A stretch of DNA of 64,000 nucleotides from CAYXZO01 sp964469505 (GTDB taxonomy: Bacteria > Fidelibacterota > UBA8477 > JABMPR01), in assembly GCA_964469505.1 (NCBI GenBank), contig CAYXZO010000002.1, positions 1-64,000 of the forward strand, in the 5' to 3' direction. Within the stretch, counting starts at the first letter, position 1. Each line of letters starts with the position of its first letter. The notes under the pieces were generated by a model. The model ran no database searches, was not told the DNA's origin, and saw nothing but the letters and a program-made list of their open reading frames with translations. A program made the position numbers and the translations under genes. Positions 52,337-61,826 of the stretch are shown here, one piece after another.

Positions 52337-54364
52337 TCACTCTCCTTGGTAGCGCTTTAACAACTCCAGGAATTCACCTTCATCCATCACCGTGATCCCC
52401 AGCTTCTGCGCTTTGGCCAATTTAGAACCGGCACCCGGGCCAGCTATCACCCGGGTCACCCGCTTGGAAACCGAATCGGCGGTTTGAGCCCCCAATCTCT
52501 CCACCAGTTCACGGGCTTGGGGGCGGGTAAACTGCTCCAGCTTGCCGGTAAAAACAAAAACTTCCCCGGTCAAAGGTCCCTTTTCGCTCTGATCAGCCGT
52601 AGTTTCGGCTTCCGGTTTTACCCCCGCTGCGGCAAGCTTTTTCAGCAGCTCCCGATTATGGGGCTCTTGAAAAAAGCGCACCACAGCTTCAGCCACGATG
52701 GGCCCAACCTCCGGAATCTGCTCTAACTCTTCCCTGGTGGCAGAGGCTAATTTTTCTAAAGAACCGAAATGCTTTGCCAATACCTGAGCCAGGTGTTCCC
52801 CCACATTGCGGATCCCCAGAGCGTGGATGAAGCGCCAGAGGGGACGATGTTTGGCTTGTTCCAGGGCATCCAGAATATTACGGGCCGATTTGGGTCCCAT
52901 CCGCTCCAACGCTGCCAGATCGCTTTCAGTGAGCTGGTACAAATCGGCAATGGAGTGCACCAACCCTTTATCCACCAGCTGTTTCACCAACTTAGGACCC
53001 AGGCCGTCAATGTCCATACAGGACTTGGCAGCAAAGTGCTCAATGCGTCCCTGAACCTGGGCCGGGCAGGAAGCATTCAGACAGTAGTGTCGCGCTTCCC
53101 CAGGCAGACGCTCTACTTTACCGCCACAAACGGGGCATCGATCAGGCAAATGATAGGGCTTGGCATCAGGAGGACGTTTCTCTAAAACGACTTTCACAAC
53201 CTCGGGGATAACATCGCCGGCTCGTTGGACCCAGACCGTGTCTCCAATACGGATGTCCTTGCGGTCGATTTCATCCTGATTGTGTAGGGTAGCGCGGCTG
53301 ACCGTGACCCCTCCCAGTTCCACCGGTCGGAGATGGGCTACAGGGGTAATAGCTCCAGTGCGGCCCACACTGGCTTCGATATCTTCGATTACCGTAACTT
53401 CCTGACGGGCCTTGAATTTGCCGGCCACCGCCCACCGGGGCGACCGACTCCTGGCCCCCAGGCGTTCCCGATAGTCAAAACGGTCAACCTTGACCACGAT
53501 ACCATCAATCTCATAGGGCAATCTATCCCTTAAATGCTCCATTCGCTCATAGTATTCCAGCACGTGGTCGAAGTCGTCAGTACGCTCAATATTTTCGTTA
53601 ACCGGGAAACCCCATTCTTTCAACGCCTGGAGAAACTCGAAATGAGTGGTGAATTCAACTCCTTCCAGGACGCCGTGAGCATAAACGTTTAACTGAAGTG
53701 GTCGGCCGGCGGTGATCCGGGAATCCAACTGGCGCAAACTTCCAGCAGCAGCGTTGCGGGGATTGGCAAAAGGCGTCTCACCGGCTTCCAGTCGTTGAGC
53801 GTTCAGGCGCTCGAAGTCCTCCCGGTACATAAACACCTCGCCACGTATTTCCAGAATGGAAGGCCGGGCATATCGTCTTTCCCGCAACCTTAAGGGAAGG
53901 GTCCGGATGGTTTTGAGGTTTACGGTTATATCCTCTCCTACGAAACCATCTCCCCGAGTTGCCCCGGCAGTGAAAATGCCATTCTCGTAAATTAGCTCAA
54001 CACCTAATCCGTCCAGCTTGGGCTCTAACACATAGGTGACTTTATCAACCCCCAGCTCCTTTAAAACGCGTAGATGAAACTCCCGTAGCTCTCCGGCGTT
54101 CATGGCATTAGCCAGGGAGAGCATAGGGGTACGGTGTCTTAAGGTGTTGAAGCTTTCTAAAGGCGGACTACCCACCCTTTGGGTGGGAGAATCGGGTCTG
54201 CGGAGGTGGGGATATTGGGACTCCAGCTCCTCCAGACGGCGTAACAGCCGGTCATATTCGGCATCAGAAATAACGGGTTCATTGAGGATATAATAGCGGT
54301 AGTTGTGCTCATTAAGCTCAGCGGTTAAACGGGCGATTTCTTCCGCCGGTGATAGGTGAGTCAT
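52337..54364 (-). CDS. ligA: NAD-dependent DNA ligase LigA
   Basis: 675 residues, the full family length. It has an NAD-binding domain Ia (HNYRYYILNEPVISDAEYDRL), an adenylation domain with the nucleophile Lys in LEPKLDGLGVEL, an OB fold, a four-cysteine zinc finger (CPVCGG...YCLNASCP), helix-hairpin-helix repeats, and a C-terminal BRCT domain (LTGEVFVFTGKLEQF). It seals nicks in DNA during replication and repair. It is followed closely by the biotin carboxylase gene, an unusual functional pairing that probably reflects only operon packing. Confidence 0.97.
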   Translation of the reverse strand: MTHLSPAEEIARLTAELNEHNYRYYILNEPVISDAEYDRLLRRLEELESQYPHLRRPDSPTQRVGSPPLESFNTLRHRTPMLSLANAMNAGELREFHLRVLKELGVDKVTYVLEPKLDGLGVELIYENGIFTAGATRGDGFVGEDITVNLKTIRTLPLRLRERRYARPSILEIRGEVFMYREDFERLNAQRLEAGETPFANPRNAAAGSLRQLDSRITAGRPLQLNVYAHGVLEGVEFTTHFEFLQALKEWGFPVNENIERTDDFDHVLEYYERMEHLRDRLPYEIDGIVVKVDRFDYRERLGARSRSPRWAVAGKFKARQEVTVIEDIEASVGRTGAITPVAHLRPVELGGVTVSRATLHNQDEIDRKDIRIGDTVWVQRAGDVIPEVVKVVLEKRPPDAKPYHLPDRCPVCGGKVERLPGEARHYCLNASCPAQVQGRIEHFAAKSCMDIDGLGPKLVKQLVDKGLVHSIADLYQLTESDLAALERMGPKSARNILDALEQAKHRPLWRFIHALGIRNVGEHLAQVLAKHFGSLEKLASATREELEQIPEVGPIVAEAVVRFFQEPHNRELLKKLAAAGVKPEAETTADQSEKGPLTGEVFVFTGKLEQFTRPQARELVERLGAQTADSVSKRVTRVIAGPGAGSKLAKAQKLGITVMDEGEFLELLKRYQGE

Positions 54365-54398
54365 AATTTCAAATTTAGCAGGGGCAGCCTAAAATAAA

Positions 54399-54420
54399 AA
54401 ACGCCCCGCGAGGGGGCGCC
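54399..54420 (-). terminator. Rho-independent terminator after the 65-residue protein gene
   Basis: CGCCCC (54402-54407) and GGGGCG (54413-54418) form a G/C stem with a five-base loop. On the minus strand it is followed by TTTTTTATTTT. It lies about 15 bases past the stop of the small gene and before ligA. Confidence 0.85.
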
Positions 54421-54434
54421 GTCTAACGTCTCGT

Positions 54435-54632
54435 TCAGGAATTCAAAAGTTCGGGCAATTTCTCCTTGACGTATTCAGCGTAATCCTTGCTTTCGGGAAC
54501 CGACAACATACCTTCTTTAAAACGAATTCCAGTACCATCTTTTTTCATAATCGGCAGGATATACTTAACCATCTTTTTGTGGGTTTTTATCTTGCCCTTA
54601 ACCTTGTCTCCGAACGCTTGTGCTTTGGCCAT
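54435..54632 (-). CDS. Small basic conserved-type protein, unknown function
   Basis: 65 residues, basic in the first half (MAKAQAFGDKVKGKIKTHKK) and acidic at the end (YVKEKLPELLNS). AAGGAGG lies six bases before the ATG, and a proper terminator follows the stop, so the gene is well supported as a monocistronic unit. There is no signal peptide, and one predicted helix-turn-strand arrangement. The charge and start recall small ribosome- or nucleic-acid-associated proteins, but I do not recognise the family. Confidence 0.8.
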   Translation of the reverse strand: MAKAQAFGDKVKGKIKTHKKMVKYILPIMKKDGTGIRFKEGMLSVPESKDYAEYVKEKLPELLNS

Positions 54633-54695
54633 GCCTTAACCTCCTTCGTAAGCGGCGCGTAAGGTAATCGCCACCCCCGCTACCGCCAAGTAAAT

Positions 54696-55205
54696 TTACT
54701 TTGCTTGGGGAGCTAGAGCTTGAATATCTCTCTCGAACACCTCAAGGCTTTGGTAACCCACATATTTACGACGGATCTTGAAATCGGGATCGATGACGAA
54801 CGTGGTGGGAATACCTGTGATTCCGCCATAGGCCTGAACCACCCGGCCATCAGCGTAAGCAATGGGATAGTTGATACCGTACTTCCTAGCAAAGGGTTCC
54901 ACAGCCGCAGGACCGTTCTGATCAACCGATACGCCGATGATTTGCAACCGATCGCCATACTTCTCTTGCAGCTTAATAAAACCGGGAATTTCAGCCCGAC
55001 AAGGGGGACACCAAGTCGCCCAGAAATCCAGAATTATCACTTTCCCTTTATAATCAGATAAGCGCACGGTAGTTTTTCCAATCCCGGGGAGAGTAAAATC
55101 TGGAGCTTTACTCTGGGAACCATCAGTACTGGTCCCAAACAAAAATGCACCAAAACCGATAAGCAATACCACAAAGCCAATAAAGAAGTACTGATTACGT
55201 TTCAT
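54696..55205 (-). CDS. TlpA/ResA-like membrane-anchored thioredoxin
   Basis: 169 residues from the ATG at 55205, preceded by AAAGGA. An N-terminal membrane anchor (FFIGFVVLLIGFGAFLFG) is followed by a thioredoxin fold with DFWATWCPPCRAE (active Cys66 and Cys69), VSVDQNG and the cis-Pro in TGIPTTFVIDP. Such proteins reduce disulfides outside the inner membrane, often keeping the CxxCH sites of cytochromes c reduced before heme attachment. A cytochrome c is encoded elsewhere in this window. No ccm or ccs gene is adjacent. Confidence 0.94.
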   Translation of the reverse strand: MKRNQYFFIGFVVLLIGFGAFLFGTSTDGSQSKAPDFTLPGIGKTTVRLSDYKGKVIILDFWATWCPPCRAEIPGFIKLQEKYGDRLQIIGVSVDQNGPAAVEPFARKYGINYPIAYADGRVVQAYGGITGIPTTFVIDPDFKIRRKYVGYQSLEVFERDIQALAPQAK

Positions 55206-55561
55206 TTTATTTCCTTTCTTTGACATCATTTCTTTGACGAAAATGGGATCACCGTGTTACGTCACCAAGTAAAAAATTATTATCCGTCGGATTCCCGACG
55301 TTATTTGACCGTGCATACTAAACTTATATATCTTAAAATTCTTGCTAGAACTGGCGACTGAAAGTGGGGTTTCAAGTTCCCTTGGACTTGGGTATAATTG
55401 TCTTGTTCAGCTGATAATTCTGGCAGAAACTAGTGATTGGGAATTGTATCAGGTAGGTAATGAGATGAACCTGGGACCAAAAAGGAGGGAGGATGGGACT
55501 AATTGGCTATCCAATGCAACTTACGATAAAGTTTATTTTTAAGAGAATTTAGCAGGGACTT
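55206..55561 (+). other. Divergent intergenic region with a candidate promoter
   Basis: About 356 bases without a supported gene. A 66-codon frame at 55342-55542 has no ribosome binding site or recognisable product. On the plus strand TTGACC (55305-55310) and TATATC (55327-55332) are spaced 16 bases apart, a fair sigma70-type promoter for the envelope genes that start at 55562. This would leave a leader of about 220 bases. The promoter of the thioredoxin gene should also lie here but was not pinned down. Confidence 0.45.
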
Positions 55562-57226
55562 ATGAAGATCAGACTAATCATTCTACTCTTATGCTTAGGA
55601 ATCGTCCAGGCTTTGGGCGGGGAAGGCAAGTACACTCGTAAATCCATAACCTTCATCAACACTGTGTACCTGGCCGGTCCACAAGCTCGCAAACTGACTC
55701 CAGAACAGACCGAATACTTACTCCAGACCATCAAGCAACGTTTGAGTTTACCACGCTTCGACGAGAATCCATTACCACCGGACAGTAAATTGATGTACGA
55801 CTTCATCCAGCAGGCCAACAACCGAGATTCCCTCGCACTAGATGATATTGCCGAGCTACTGAATACGACCTTCGTACCCAAAATTGCTGCCATTATAGAC
55901 GAATATGCTGAGAAACGCGCTTCCGAATTAGTCGATGAGACTTCCAGGGCTGCTTTCATTGCAACCAAGGCCAAGGAGTTGGGCATAACGGCTGAGAATC
56001 TGGAGCAGATCTACAATTCGGCTTATATCTACTTACCGTACCTCAACGGCGTCAAACGCTACATATCCTACAATAGTAGTAATGAAAAAAAGTCTACCGT
56101 CAACTATTCACTGGAAGGCGGGATTATATGGTTCAAAATCGACTTCGAAAACAATCGCACCAGAGTCAGATCAATCATAAAATCTAAAACAACCAGTATG
56201 GGTATGGCCCTGACGGAAAAACACTTTCTGAGTGAGGGGCAATATGTGGGTGCCGAGACTTTTGCCTACCGTAGTGCTGTTCGAAATTTTGCTCGTAATC
56301 TGGAAATAATTACCCGTTCATATCCCGCCTTTACCCTCTCCATACCCATCGCTGAAGTAGAGGGTGCCACAGTACGCTTCTCGCTGGGAAGCAAAGAAGG
56401 ATTGCATGTGGATGATAAATTCATCGTCGGCGAGCTAATGGAGGACGACACCGGGGGAGTCACCTTCGAATCACAAGGTTTCATTCGAGTTACTCAGGTG
56501 GCAAATAACAAAACTGACCGTGAAGCCCTTTCAGTAGGACAAGGTGTCATTGTACAAGATTGGGCGCCCGGTATGCTCCTTAACGAACACCCACGTTTGC
56601 CGTTAGAACTCTACTTTATAGCGGGCTCATTCCCCTACCGATTGACCCAACCTGACTACGCTTCAAACATTCCTGTAACTAACTTATCCTCATCGGTGGA
56701 GCTAGGAATAGGTGTATCTTATGATCTAGGACGTTGGTTAAGCATTCCTCAATTATTGACATTGCTTGAATTCCAGGTTGGTTCCGCTTCTGCCACTATC
56801 GAAAACTGGTACGCCAGCGATACGCGGGACACGTTCATTTTCGGGTTCGGTGTGGGCCTGAGCAAACGCACGCAATTCCGCCGATTTGCAGCCGTTGGGC
56901 AGGTCTTGCTGGGGGGACGCTCAATTACCATCAATGATGTTCCGGCTATCAGTGACAGTGATACTCTCAACATAATAGCATCCGCTTTCGTACTGGGGCT
57001 TGGTCTTGATTATGCCCTGGATATTGACTGGACTGTCGGCCTTCATTACCGCCTGACATTTGGATCCAACGATGTGTGGACTGTCACAAATTCAGAAGGC
57101 TCAGCAGACTATGACGGGCCCGAATTGAAAATTAGTGGGGGGGCCTGGCTTTTGGAAATAAGCTGGAATCCACCTACCCTTGGTATCGACCCCCTAGATG
57201 CAATTCGAGGATTAGCTGGAATCTAA
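55562..57226 (+). CDS. Envelope protein with FlgT-C-like domain and outer-membrane-type C-terminus
   Basis: 554 residues with a signal peptide (MKIRLIILLLCLGIVQALGG). The first 200 residues are helical and unrecognised. The central part (VRFSLGSKEGLHVDDKFIVGELMEDD...GFIRVTQVANNK) resembles the SH3-like C-terminal domain of FlgT and related CsgG/LPP20-associated proteins. The last 200 residues (from LPLELYFIAGSFPY) are amphipathic strands like a small outer-membrane barrel (IFGFGVGLSKRTQFRRFAAVGQVLLGG; SAFVLGLGLDYALDIDWTVGLHYRLTFG). It heads a three-gene unit with the next two genes. Function unknown. Confidence 0.78.
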   Translation: MKIRLIILLLCLGIVQALGGEGKYTRKSITFINTVYLAGPQARKLTPEQTEYLLQTIKQRLSLPRFDENPLPPDSKLMYDFIQQANNRDSLALDDIAELLNTTFVPKIAAIIDEYAEKRASELVDETSRAAFIATKAKELGITAENLEQIYNSAYIYLPYLNGVKRYISYNSSNEKKSTVNYSLEGGIIWFKIDFENNRTRVRSIIKSKTTSMGMALTEKHFLSEGQYVGAETFAYRSAVRNFARNLEIITRSYPAFTLSIPIAEVEGATVRFSLGSKEGLHVDDKFIVGELMEDDTGGVTFESQGFIRVTQVANNKTDREALSVGQGVIVQDWAPGMLLNEHPRLPLELYFIAGSFPYRLTQPDYASNIPVTNLSSSVELGIGVSYDLGRWLSIPQLLTLLEFQVGSASATIENWYASDTRDTFIFGFGVGLSKRTQFRRFAAVGQVLLGGRSITINDVPAISDSDTLNIIASAFVLGLGLDYALDIDWTVGLHYRLTFGSNDVWTVTNSEGSADYDGPELKISGGAWLLEISWNPPTLGIDPLDAIRGLAGI

Positions 57227-57284
57227 ACTCTCTTCTCGTAGAATAATGAAGTATTCAACAAATAAAAATAGAGGATGTGATGAT

Positions 57285-58580
57285 ATGAAATCGTGGCAAA
57301 TAAAGCGTTCCTTTCTGGTGGCCGTTTTAGCCTTGCAATGCATGGGCTTCGGCCAAGGTACCAATCAACCCCGCTCCCGGGAGGCAGTCTTAGTAGAAAG
57401 CACCGGACCGGCAGAAGTACTGGTGTTAGCTACTGGTATCGGGACCGCTAAGCCCAACTGGCTTGGTAGAGTGGACCAAAAGAAACTCACGGCTTCCGCT
57501 GAGCTAGATGCTCGCCGGGCCGCCGTTTGGTTTGTTCTCCTCGGCGGCAGCGACCCCATGCTCACCACCTCTCAAGAGAAAGAAGCTTTCGAAAAGATCG
57601 CTGAAGAGTTTTTCCGGGCCGATAATATCCAACGCTATATCGCCTGGGAGGCCTCAGATTTCGAACAACGTCGCAAAATTGAAGGCGGTAAAAAGCTGCG
57701 GATCAAAAAAGCTTTTAAGATCAACAAGCGCATCATTCGGGAAGACCTGGTAAAACAGGGTGTGCTCAAGGCCCGAGAGGAAATAACCGATACCCTGGGT
57801 TTGCCTTTTTTGATGGTCATACCCGAGGCTCCTAAAGGTAAGGCCCCCTTGGACCTCCTCAGCACGGATCCTAATCTGAAAAAAGCGGCGGAAGTTATTG
57901 AAAGCTACCTTACAGCTCGCCGGTATGATGTGGTAGTTCCCGAACAGGGAGCGGAGTTAGAAGAACTAACCTTAGCCGTGCAGGAACTGAAAGGCGAACC
58001 GGAAGACCCAGCGTATTTGCTGGCCTTAAGCATAGGTGCAGACATCTATTTGACTTACAATGTCCAAATATCCAGCCGCCGGATTGGTTCACGCACAGTT
58101 AAAAAAGCGGTGGTGGGGGTTCGGGCCTTCGAATCAACCACTGCCCGTTTATTGGGTACTGAGACGGGCTACTCCGTAGAACGGCCAACCATGGATGCCG
58201 TGGTCATCGAAGAAGCCGTAAACGACGCCGTGGATAAAGTTTTAGCGCGCATCAATGCTTATTGGAAGGACGATCTACAGCAGGGTATCCGCTACAAACT
58301 AGTTATCCAAATATCCCAGGAATTCGATCAAGACGAAGCGGAAGATATCATCTTTCAGCTGGAAGACCTACTGGGGGAAATTTCCAATAAAACTAAAGAA
58401 ATAGCCCTCACGGATTATACCCTGGATATACTGGCCTGGTGTGCACCAGAAAAATATTCAAAGGCCACTTCCTTATACCGTGACTTGAAACGAGCGGTAA
58501 GACGGAAAATATCTGGGGTGCGTTTGGTACGCACCAGTTTGAATAAAAAACTATTATTACTCAAAATGACTCCGGCTTGA
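57285..58580 (+). CDS. Secreted protein with CsgG/TolB-N-like domain
   Basis: About 431 residues from the ATG at 57285, where GAGG lies ten bases upstream and a signal peptide (MKSWQIKRSFLVAVLALQCMGFGQ) follows. An ATG at 57246 has no ribosome binding site. A middle region starts PFLMVIPEAPKGKAPLDLL, and a later block LALSIGADIYLTYNVQISSRR...KKAVVGVRAFESTTARLLGTETGYS has the form of CsgG/LpoB/TolB-N-type domains, which carry a conserved G(A/S)D.Y.(T/V) turn and a V...(A/V)....T...L strand. It is probably periplasmic. It works with the genes on either side, judging by 58-base and 10-base gaps. Confidence 0.78.
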   Translation: MKSWQIKRSFLVAVLALQCMGFGQGTNQPRSREAVLVESTGPAEVLVLATGIGTAKPNWLGRVDQKKLTASAELDARRAAVWFVLLGGSDPMLTTSQEKEAFEKIAEEFFRADNIQRYIAWEASDFEQRRKIEGGKKLRIKKAFKINKRIIREDLVKQGVLKAREEITDTLGLPFLMVIPEAPKGKAPLDLLSTDPNLKKAAEVIESYLTARRYDVVVPEQGAELEELTLAVQELKGEPEDPAYLLALSIGADIYLTYNVQISSRRIGSRTVKKAVVGVRAFESTTARLLGTETGYSVERPTMDAVVIEEAVNDAVDKVLARINAYWKDDLQQGIRYKLVIQISQEFDQDEAEDIIFQLEDLLGEISNKTKEIALTDYTLDILAWCAPEKYSKATSLYRDLKRAVRRKISGVRLVRTSLNKKLLLLKMTPA

Positions 58581-58590
58581 GGGTAGAAAG

Positions 58591-59970
58591 ATGAAACTCC
58601 GCTATTGGTTACCATATCTCTTACTAGCGGGAGTGGTGGTCAGCTCCTGTGGTTCGGCGCCGGCGCCGAAAAGTGGTCAAAAGGCTCAGTGGTACCTTAC
58701 GGGCAAACATCCCTCATATCCCACTACGCTTTACTGGCTGGGAGTTGGGAGCGGTAGCAGCCTCTCTGCTGCCAAGGAAGACGCCATCGCTGACCTGGCC
58801 CGCCAGCTTAAGGTCAACATCAAAAGCGTCTCGCAACAAATGGTTCAGAGTTTCACCGTCGACGATCGGGAGTATTTCCGGGATGAACTCACCAAACGGA
58901 CCCAGGCTCTGGTGGATCAAACCATTGAAGGAGTGGAAGTGGCCGAGACGGAACATAAGGGTGATGAATTTTACGTGCTGGTGGTTTTGAATAAAAACCG
59001 TTATCTGAATAATCTCCGCAATAAACTGGATGTCCAATACGACCACATTTCCAAACTTATGGAGCAAACCTCCCAGCTATTGAGTCAGGGACGACTAGTA
59101 CCAGCAGTTAACAATCTGTTGGAAGCAGCAGAGCAGATTCCCGATCTATCTGCTCAACTGGCTTTTTACAATGCTCTATCTCCTATGCCTTACCTGGTTG
59201 AAGAGCAATATTCCGGCCCAGCCATCGTAGCCAAAGCCCGGGAACTCCTGGCCCAACTGCATTTGCGCGTGGAGGAAGGTGATCGACAAACGGCAGCTCC
59301 GGGTGCTATTCTGCCCAAACCTGTCGTCATTCAAGCCTATCTGGAACAAAAAGGCCGCGTCCTTCCCGTAGCCCAGTTGCCTCTAAAGGCTACCTATGAA
59401 AACGGAAAAACAGCTGGGAAAGCCGTCACAGGCGACGATGGTCGAGCCGTGTTTCATTTTACCGCAGTTCCCGGAATTGCAATCACCCGAGGTCAAATTC
59501 GCATTCGATTGAATCTCCTTCGCCTACCGGAAATTTTCGCTTCAACGGTGGAAAATCTGGAGCAGATCATAACCTACGAATTACAGAGACCTTCCCAGCC
59601 CCTGGCGGTGGAAGTCAAGGATGCCGATGGCCTAGCTTTACCCAAACTCATGGTAGCAGTTAAAAGAGCTCTGACCAATGCCGGTTACACCGTAGCGCCT
59701 AATGCTCGATACCGCTTAACGGGTCAGGTGCGACTACAGGAACCGCGTCAACTGACCCTGGGGGGTCGCAAACGATATCAAGTGCAAGCTGTTATGGAAT
59801 TACAGCTGGTGGGACCAGACGGAAGCCAATTAGGGTCGTTGGAAATTCGCCAGTCCGGCGTGGCCGGCGAGGTGGCTAAAGCCAAAGCAAAAGCCCTGGA
59901 CAGTTTGGGACACTCCATCCCCAAGCGGAGATTAGTGCGCATGCTGGATGCGGGGCTTGGTTCTCCTTAG
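58591..59970 (+). CDS. LPP20-family lipoprotein
   Basis: 459 residues. The lipobox VVSSC gives Cys20 as the lipidated residue. The N-terminal domain has WYLTGKHPSYPTTLYWLGVGSGSSLSAAKEDAIADLARQLKVNIKS (short core YWLGVGSGSSLSAAKEDA), matching the LPP20 fold also found in FlgT N-terminal domains. A helical segment, a beta-sandwich (IQAYLEQKGRVLPVAQLPLKATYENGKT) and a C-terminal domain ending in AKAKALDSLGHSIPKRRL follow. It starts ten bases after the CsgG-like gene. It is probably anchored to the outer membrane as part of an envelope complex with the two upstream products. Confidence 0.85.
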   Translation: MKLRYWLPYLLLAGVVVSSCGSAPAPKSGQKAQWYLTGKHPSYPTTLYWLGVGSGSSLSAAKEDAIADLARQLKVNIKSVSQQMVQSFTVDDREYFRDELTKRTQALVDQTIEGVEVAETEHKGDEFYVLVVLNKNRYLNNLRNKLDVQYDHISKLMEQTSQLLSQGRLVPAVNNLLEAAEQIPDLSAQLAFYNALSPMPYLVEEQYSGPAIVAKARELLAQLHLRVEEGDRQTAAPGAILPKPVVIQAYLEQKGRVLPVAQLPLKATYENGKTAGKAVTGDDGRAVFHFTAVPGIAITRGQIRIRLNLLRLPEIFASTVENLEQIITYELQRPSQPLAVEVKDADGLALPKLMVAVKRALTNAGYTVAPNARYRLTGQVRLQEPRQLTLGGRKRYQVQAVMELQLVGPDGSQLGSLEIRQSGVAGEVAKAKAKALDSLGHSIPKRRLVRMLDAGLGSP

Positions 59971-60070
59971 CCAGCGCTTCCAAGATGATCTTTTCAGGTC
60001 AGAGTGAGCTTATATCCGAAGCACTTAAAATACCCCTGGCTCACCTAACTTTTTCCTGATTACAAACTGG

Positions 60071-61825
60071 ATGACTTGCTATACTTGCCGCGTGAACGGG
60101 AAGCTAATTACCGGCCAGATTAAATGTATTCTCCCTGGGGTACTTATACTCCTTCTTGTCTACTGTAGCAAACCCGAACCGTATGCGCCGGTGGCGGCTA
60201 AAGTGGGAGATCGTACCATTACCACCATTGCCTTCCAGCGGGCCTATCTACCGGTCATCATGTATTCGGACAAATTCGACAGCCCCCAAACCAGGCGCGA
60301 GGTCCTTAACACTCTCATAGGCGATAAAATATTGGCACAGGAAGCGGAGCGTTGCCGTTTGGACACCTTCCGTGCGGTGCAGCGGCTTAAACGCCTGGCA
60401 GAGCAGAAAGCCCTGGCCCGGAAACTGTACCAGGAGTGGGTGGCTGATCAGGTGGGCCCAGTAACCGAAAAGGAACTACGGGAGGCATTCAGGCGGAGCA
60501 ATGTCAAATTGCGGGTGCGTCATCTCTTCGCCCGCACCAAACATGAAGCCGATTCCCTATTTCAATTATTGACTACAGGTCAGGCTACTTTCCAGGAATT
60601 GGCCCGTAATGTGTTCCGGGATTCGGTATTGCGCTACAACGGCGGCGAATTGGGCTGGATCAGCTTCGGTGATCTGGATGAAACGCTGGAAGATACCTTG
60701 TATCACCTACCCCCCGGCCGAATTTCTCATCCCACTAAAAGCATATATGGCTGGCACATTCTCCAGGTTGATGATGCCCAGAGACAGTTGATCGTCACCG
60801 AAGACGCTTTTCAGCAGGCCCGTAAGAACCTGCGTTATCGTATCCTGGAAAGGCGGGAATACGCGTTGGGGCGCAAGATAATCAACGATTTTATGAAGGC
60901 GCAACGGATACAATTCAACCGTCCTCTGGCCCGAAAAGTCTGGGCTGCCGTGCTCCAGCGTTTGCCGCGCCGCAAACAACCACTGAAACTTGGCTCACCG
61001 GAACTTACTCCCGGTGCTCTCACCGACCTGCGTCAGGAACTACAGCCCCACTTGCGGGACACCCTGGTTACATTCAAGGACGGTGCTTGGACCGTAGCCC
61101 ATTTCCTGAATCATCTGCCGGAAATGAAACCGCGCTGGTTATACCGTAATCTTTACGTGGGAACAGCCTATTTGATACGCGATGCAGCTTTAGCAAAGGA
61201 AGGCTACCGCCTGGGTTATGATACTGATCCGGCCGTTAAAGAAGAAGTTCAGGATCGCCTGGATCATTTTCTGGCACAACTTTACGTGGCTGCAGTGGCT
61301 GATACCCTCCGGTTCAACGAGGAGCTGGCCCGTCAGTATTATGAACGCGAAAAGTTCAAACGTTACCGGGGGCCGGACAGTTTGCGAATTGAAAGAATCT
61401 TTTTCAGCGACAGTGCCCAGGCCGTTCGGTTCTGTAACCTGGTCCGGCTGGGGCGCAAACCAGAAACCGAGGGCTTGAAACCTATAAAAGTAGAGGTTAC
61501 GCCGTGGTTGGTGACTCCCAGCGGAAATGACTCTCTGGATTACCAGCGTGCCTTGCGCTCTAAAATAGACGTTCCTCTGGGGCCCTATAATTCTCCCACC
61601 GGTTGGAAAGTGATTTTTCTCCGTGTGAGAAAGCGTTGGAGTCGGCCTTTCGCCGAGGTTCGATCTAAAGTTTTTCAAGCCATGGAGCAGAATCGCCACC
61701 CTGTAGTACGGGGGATTTTGCTTGAGCGCTTGCGTCCCAAGTACCATCCGGAGATTACTATGGAAAATGTTAACGCCCTTTTCGCACCGGATTCGAATAT
61801 AACAGAATTGCAAGGAGCCCAGTGA
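60071..61825 (+). CDS. PpiC/SurA-type peptidyl-prolyl isomerase lipoprotein
   Basis: 584 residues with a probable lipobox LLLVYC (Cys32). The N-terminal SurA-like helical part contains VGDRTITTIAFQRAYLP and LNTLIGDKILAQEAERC. One parvulin (PpiC) domain lies at about 145-235 (LRVRHLFARTKHEADSLF, GGELGWISFGDLDETLED, YGWHILQVDD). A second chaperone-like region follows, with another AKEGYRLGYDTDPAVKEEV helix and a degenerate parvulin-like end. It should assist folding of exported or outer-membrane proteins, in keeping with the many barrels nearby. The start lacks a clear ribosome binding site; GTG at 60092 is an alternative. It ends one base before ychF. Confidence 0.88.
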   Translation: MTCYTCRVNGKLITGQIKCILPGVLILLLVYCSKPEPYAPVAAKVGDRTITTIAFQRAYLPVIMYSDKFDSPQTRREVLNTLIGDKILAQEAERCRLDTFRAVQRLKRLAEQKALARKLYQEWVADQVGPVTEKELREAFRRSNVKLRVRHLFARTKHEADSLFQLLTTGQATFQELARNVFRDSVLRYNGGELGWISFGDLDETLEDTLYHLPPGRISHPTKSIYGWHILQVDDAQRQLIVTEDAFQQARKNLRYRILERREYALGRKIINDFMKAQRIQFNRPLARKVWAAVLQRLPRRKQPLKLGSPELTPGALTDLRQELQPHLRDTLVTFKDGAWTVAHFLNHLPEMKPRWLYRNLYVGTAYLIRDAALAKEGYRLGYDTDPAVKEEVQDRLDHFLAQLYVAAVADTLRFNEELARQYYEREKFKRYRGPDSLRIERIFFSDSAQAVRFCNLVRLGRKPETEGLKPIKVEVTPWLVTPSGNDSLDYQRALRSKIDVPLGPYNSPTGWKVIFLRVRKRWSRPFAEVRSKVFQAMEQNRHPVVRGILLERLRPKYHPEITMENVNALFAPDSNITELQGAQ

Positions 61826-61826
61826 A

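Noticed and set aside
55342..55542. A 66-codon frame in the leader before the FlgT-C-like gene
   Set aside because: No ribosome binding site, no signal peptide or domain, and it lies in what looks like an untranslated leader.
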